Shown one piece after another: positions 19,919-20,093 of a stretch of DNA of 20,093 nt. Where the stretch lies: NCBI GenBank assembly GCA_004325065.1, contig PITI01000131.1, positions 1-20,093 of the forward strand, read 5' to 3'. The stretch's first letter is position 1. Every line of letters begins with the position of its first letter. Under the pieces are notes generated by a model. That model was not told where the DNA came from and searched no databases. It worked only from the letters and a program-made list of their open reading frames with translations. The stretch is from Hamiltosporidium magnivora (taxonomy: Eukaryota > Microsporidia > Dubosqiidae). Made by a program: the position numbers and the translations under genes.

Positions 19919-20091
19919 AAGTTTATTGGGTTCAGAAAGTGTAGAGTAAGTGGGAATGCTGCATAGTCTTGGGGGAGCCCAGGGGGGGCTTCGGCCTTCG
20001 ATCACACTCCATGCAACGGACATTAACGAACTCCGGGCAACTGCCTCGCCTAGTAATTAGGTTCTACACACCTGGTAAATGAAAGGCTTTG
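19919..20091. repeat. Dispersed repeat, copy B (runs to window end)
   Basis: Direct-orientation partner of 17670-17837, with G runs expanded (GGGGGAGCCCAGGGGGGG region). It starts 145 bp upstream of the rrp4 start codon, in the rrp4 5' flank. The similarity begins abruptly at the AAGTTTATTGGG in both copies, so that point is likely one true end of the repeat unit. Confidence 0.75.
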
Positions 20092-20093
20092 GG

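Overview
The window looks like a stretch of a microsporidian nuclear genome, from one of the gene-poor, transposon-bearing lineages. The evidence is as follows. The DNA is extremely AT-rich. The recognisable genes are short eukaryotic housekeeping proteins (exosome Rrp4, V-ATPase subunit F, Arv1) plus a WD40 protein of the EED type. Several starts carry a CCC-type motif just upstream, as described for microsporidia. One gene holds a 21-nt spliceosomal intron whose branch-point-like sequence runs into the 3' splice site. Decayed copies of a LINE-like retroelement are scattered between genes. I cannot name the genus from sequence alone; a Hamiltosporidium-, Nosema- or Edhazardia-like genome would fit.

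Layout. 1-834 (+) is the 3' part of an unrecognised membrane-anchored protein cut by the window edge. 835-5005 has no gene but holds two head-to-tail relics of the LINE-like element (about 1850-2400 and 2640-3120, minus strand). 5006-7315 (+) encodes a 769-residue leucine-rich-repeat-like protein with an N-terminal hydrophobic segment. 7680-8735 (+) encodes the EED/ESC-type WD40 protein. It runs tail-to-tail into, and overlaps by 115 bp, arv1 (8621-9328, minus, two exons). 9329-14893 is gene-free, with a better-preserved LINE relic at 10889-11760 and an 83-90 bp tandem repeat at 14705-14880. The tandem repeat abuts the 3' end of the V-ATPase subunit F gene (14894-15187, minus). 15188-19108 holds no gene, but contains a GC-richer structured block (17450-17669), one copy of a roughly 170-bp dispersed repeat (17670-17837) and a nested inverted repeat (18286-18361). 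19109-19774 (minus) is rrp4. A second copy of the dispersed repeat sits upstream of it and runs to the window end.

Functionally the genes are unrelated housekeeping loci: RNA decay, vacuolar proton pumping, ER lipid and sterol homeostasis, and possibly Polycomb-type chromatin silencing. There is also one lineage-specific LRR protein that may be secreted or membrane-anchored. The most interesting points are the EED-like protein (implying a PRC2-type complex in a microsporidian), the 21-nt intron that restores the Arv1 zinc motif, and the coding-on-coding antisense overlap between those two genes.
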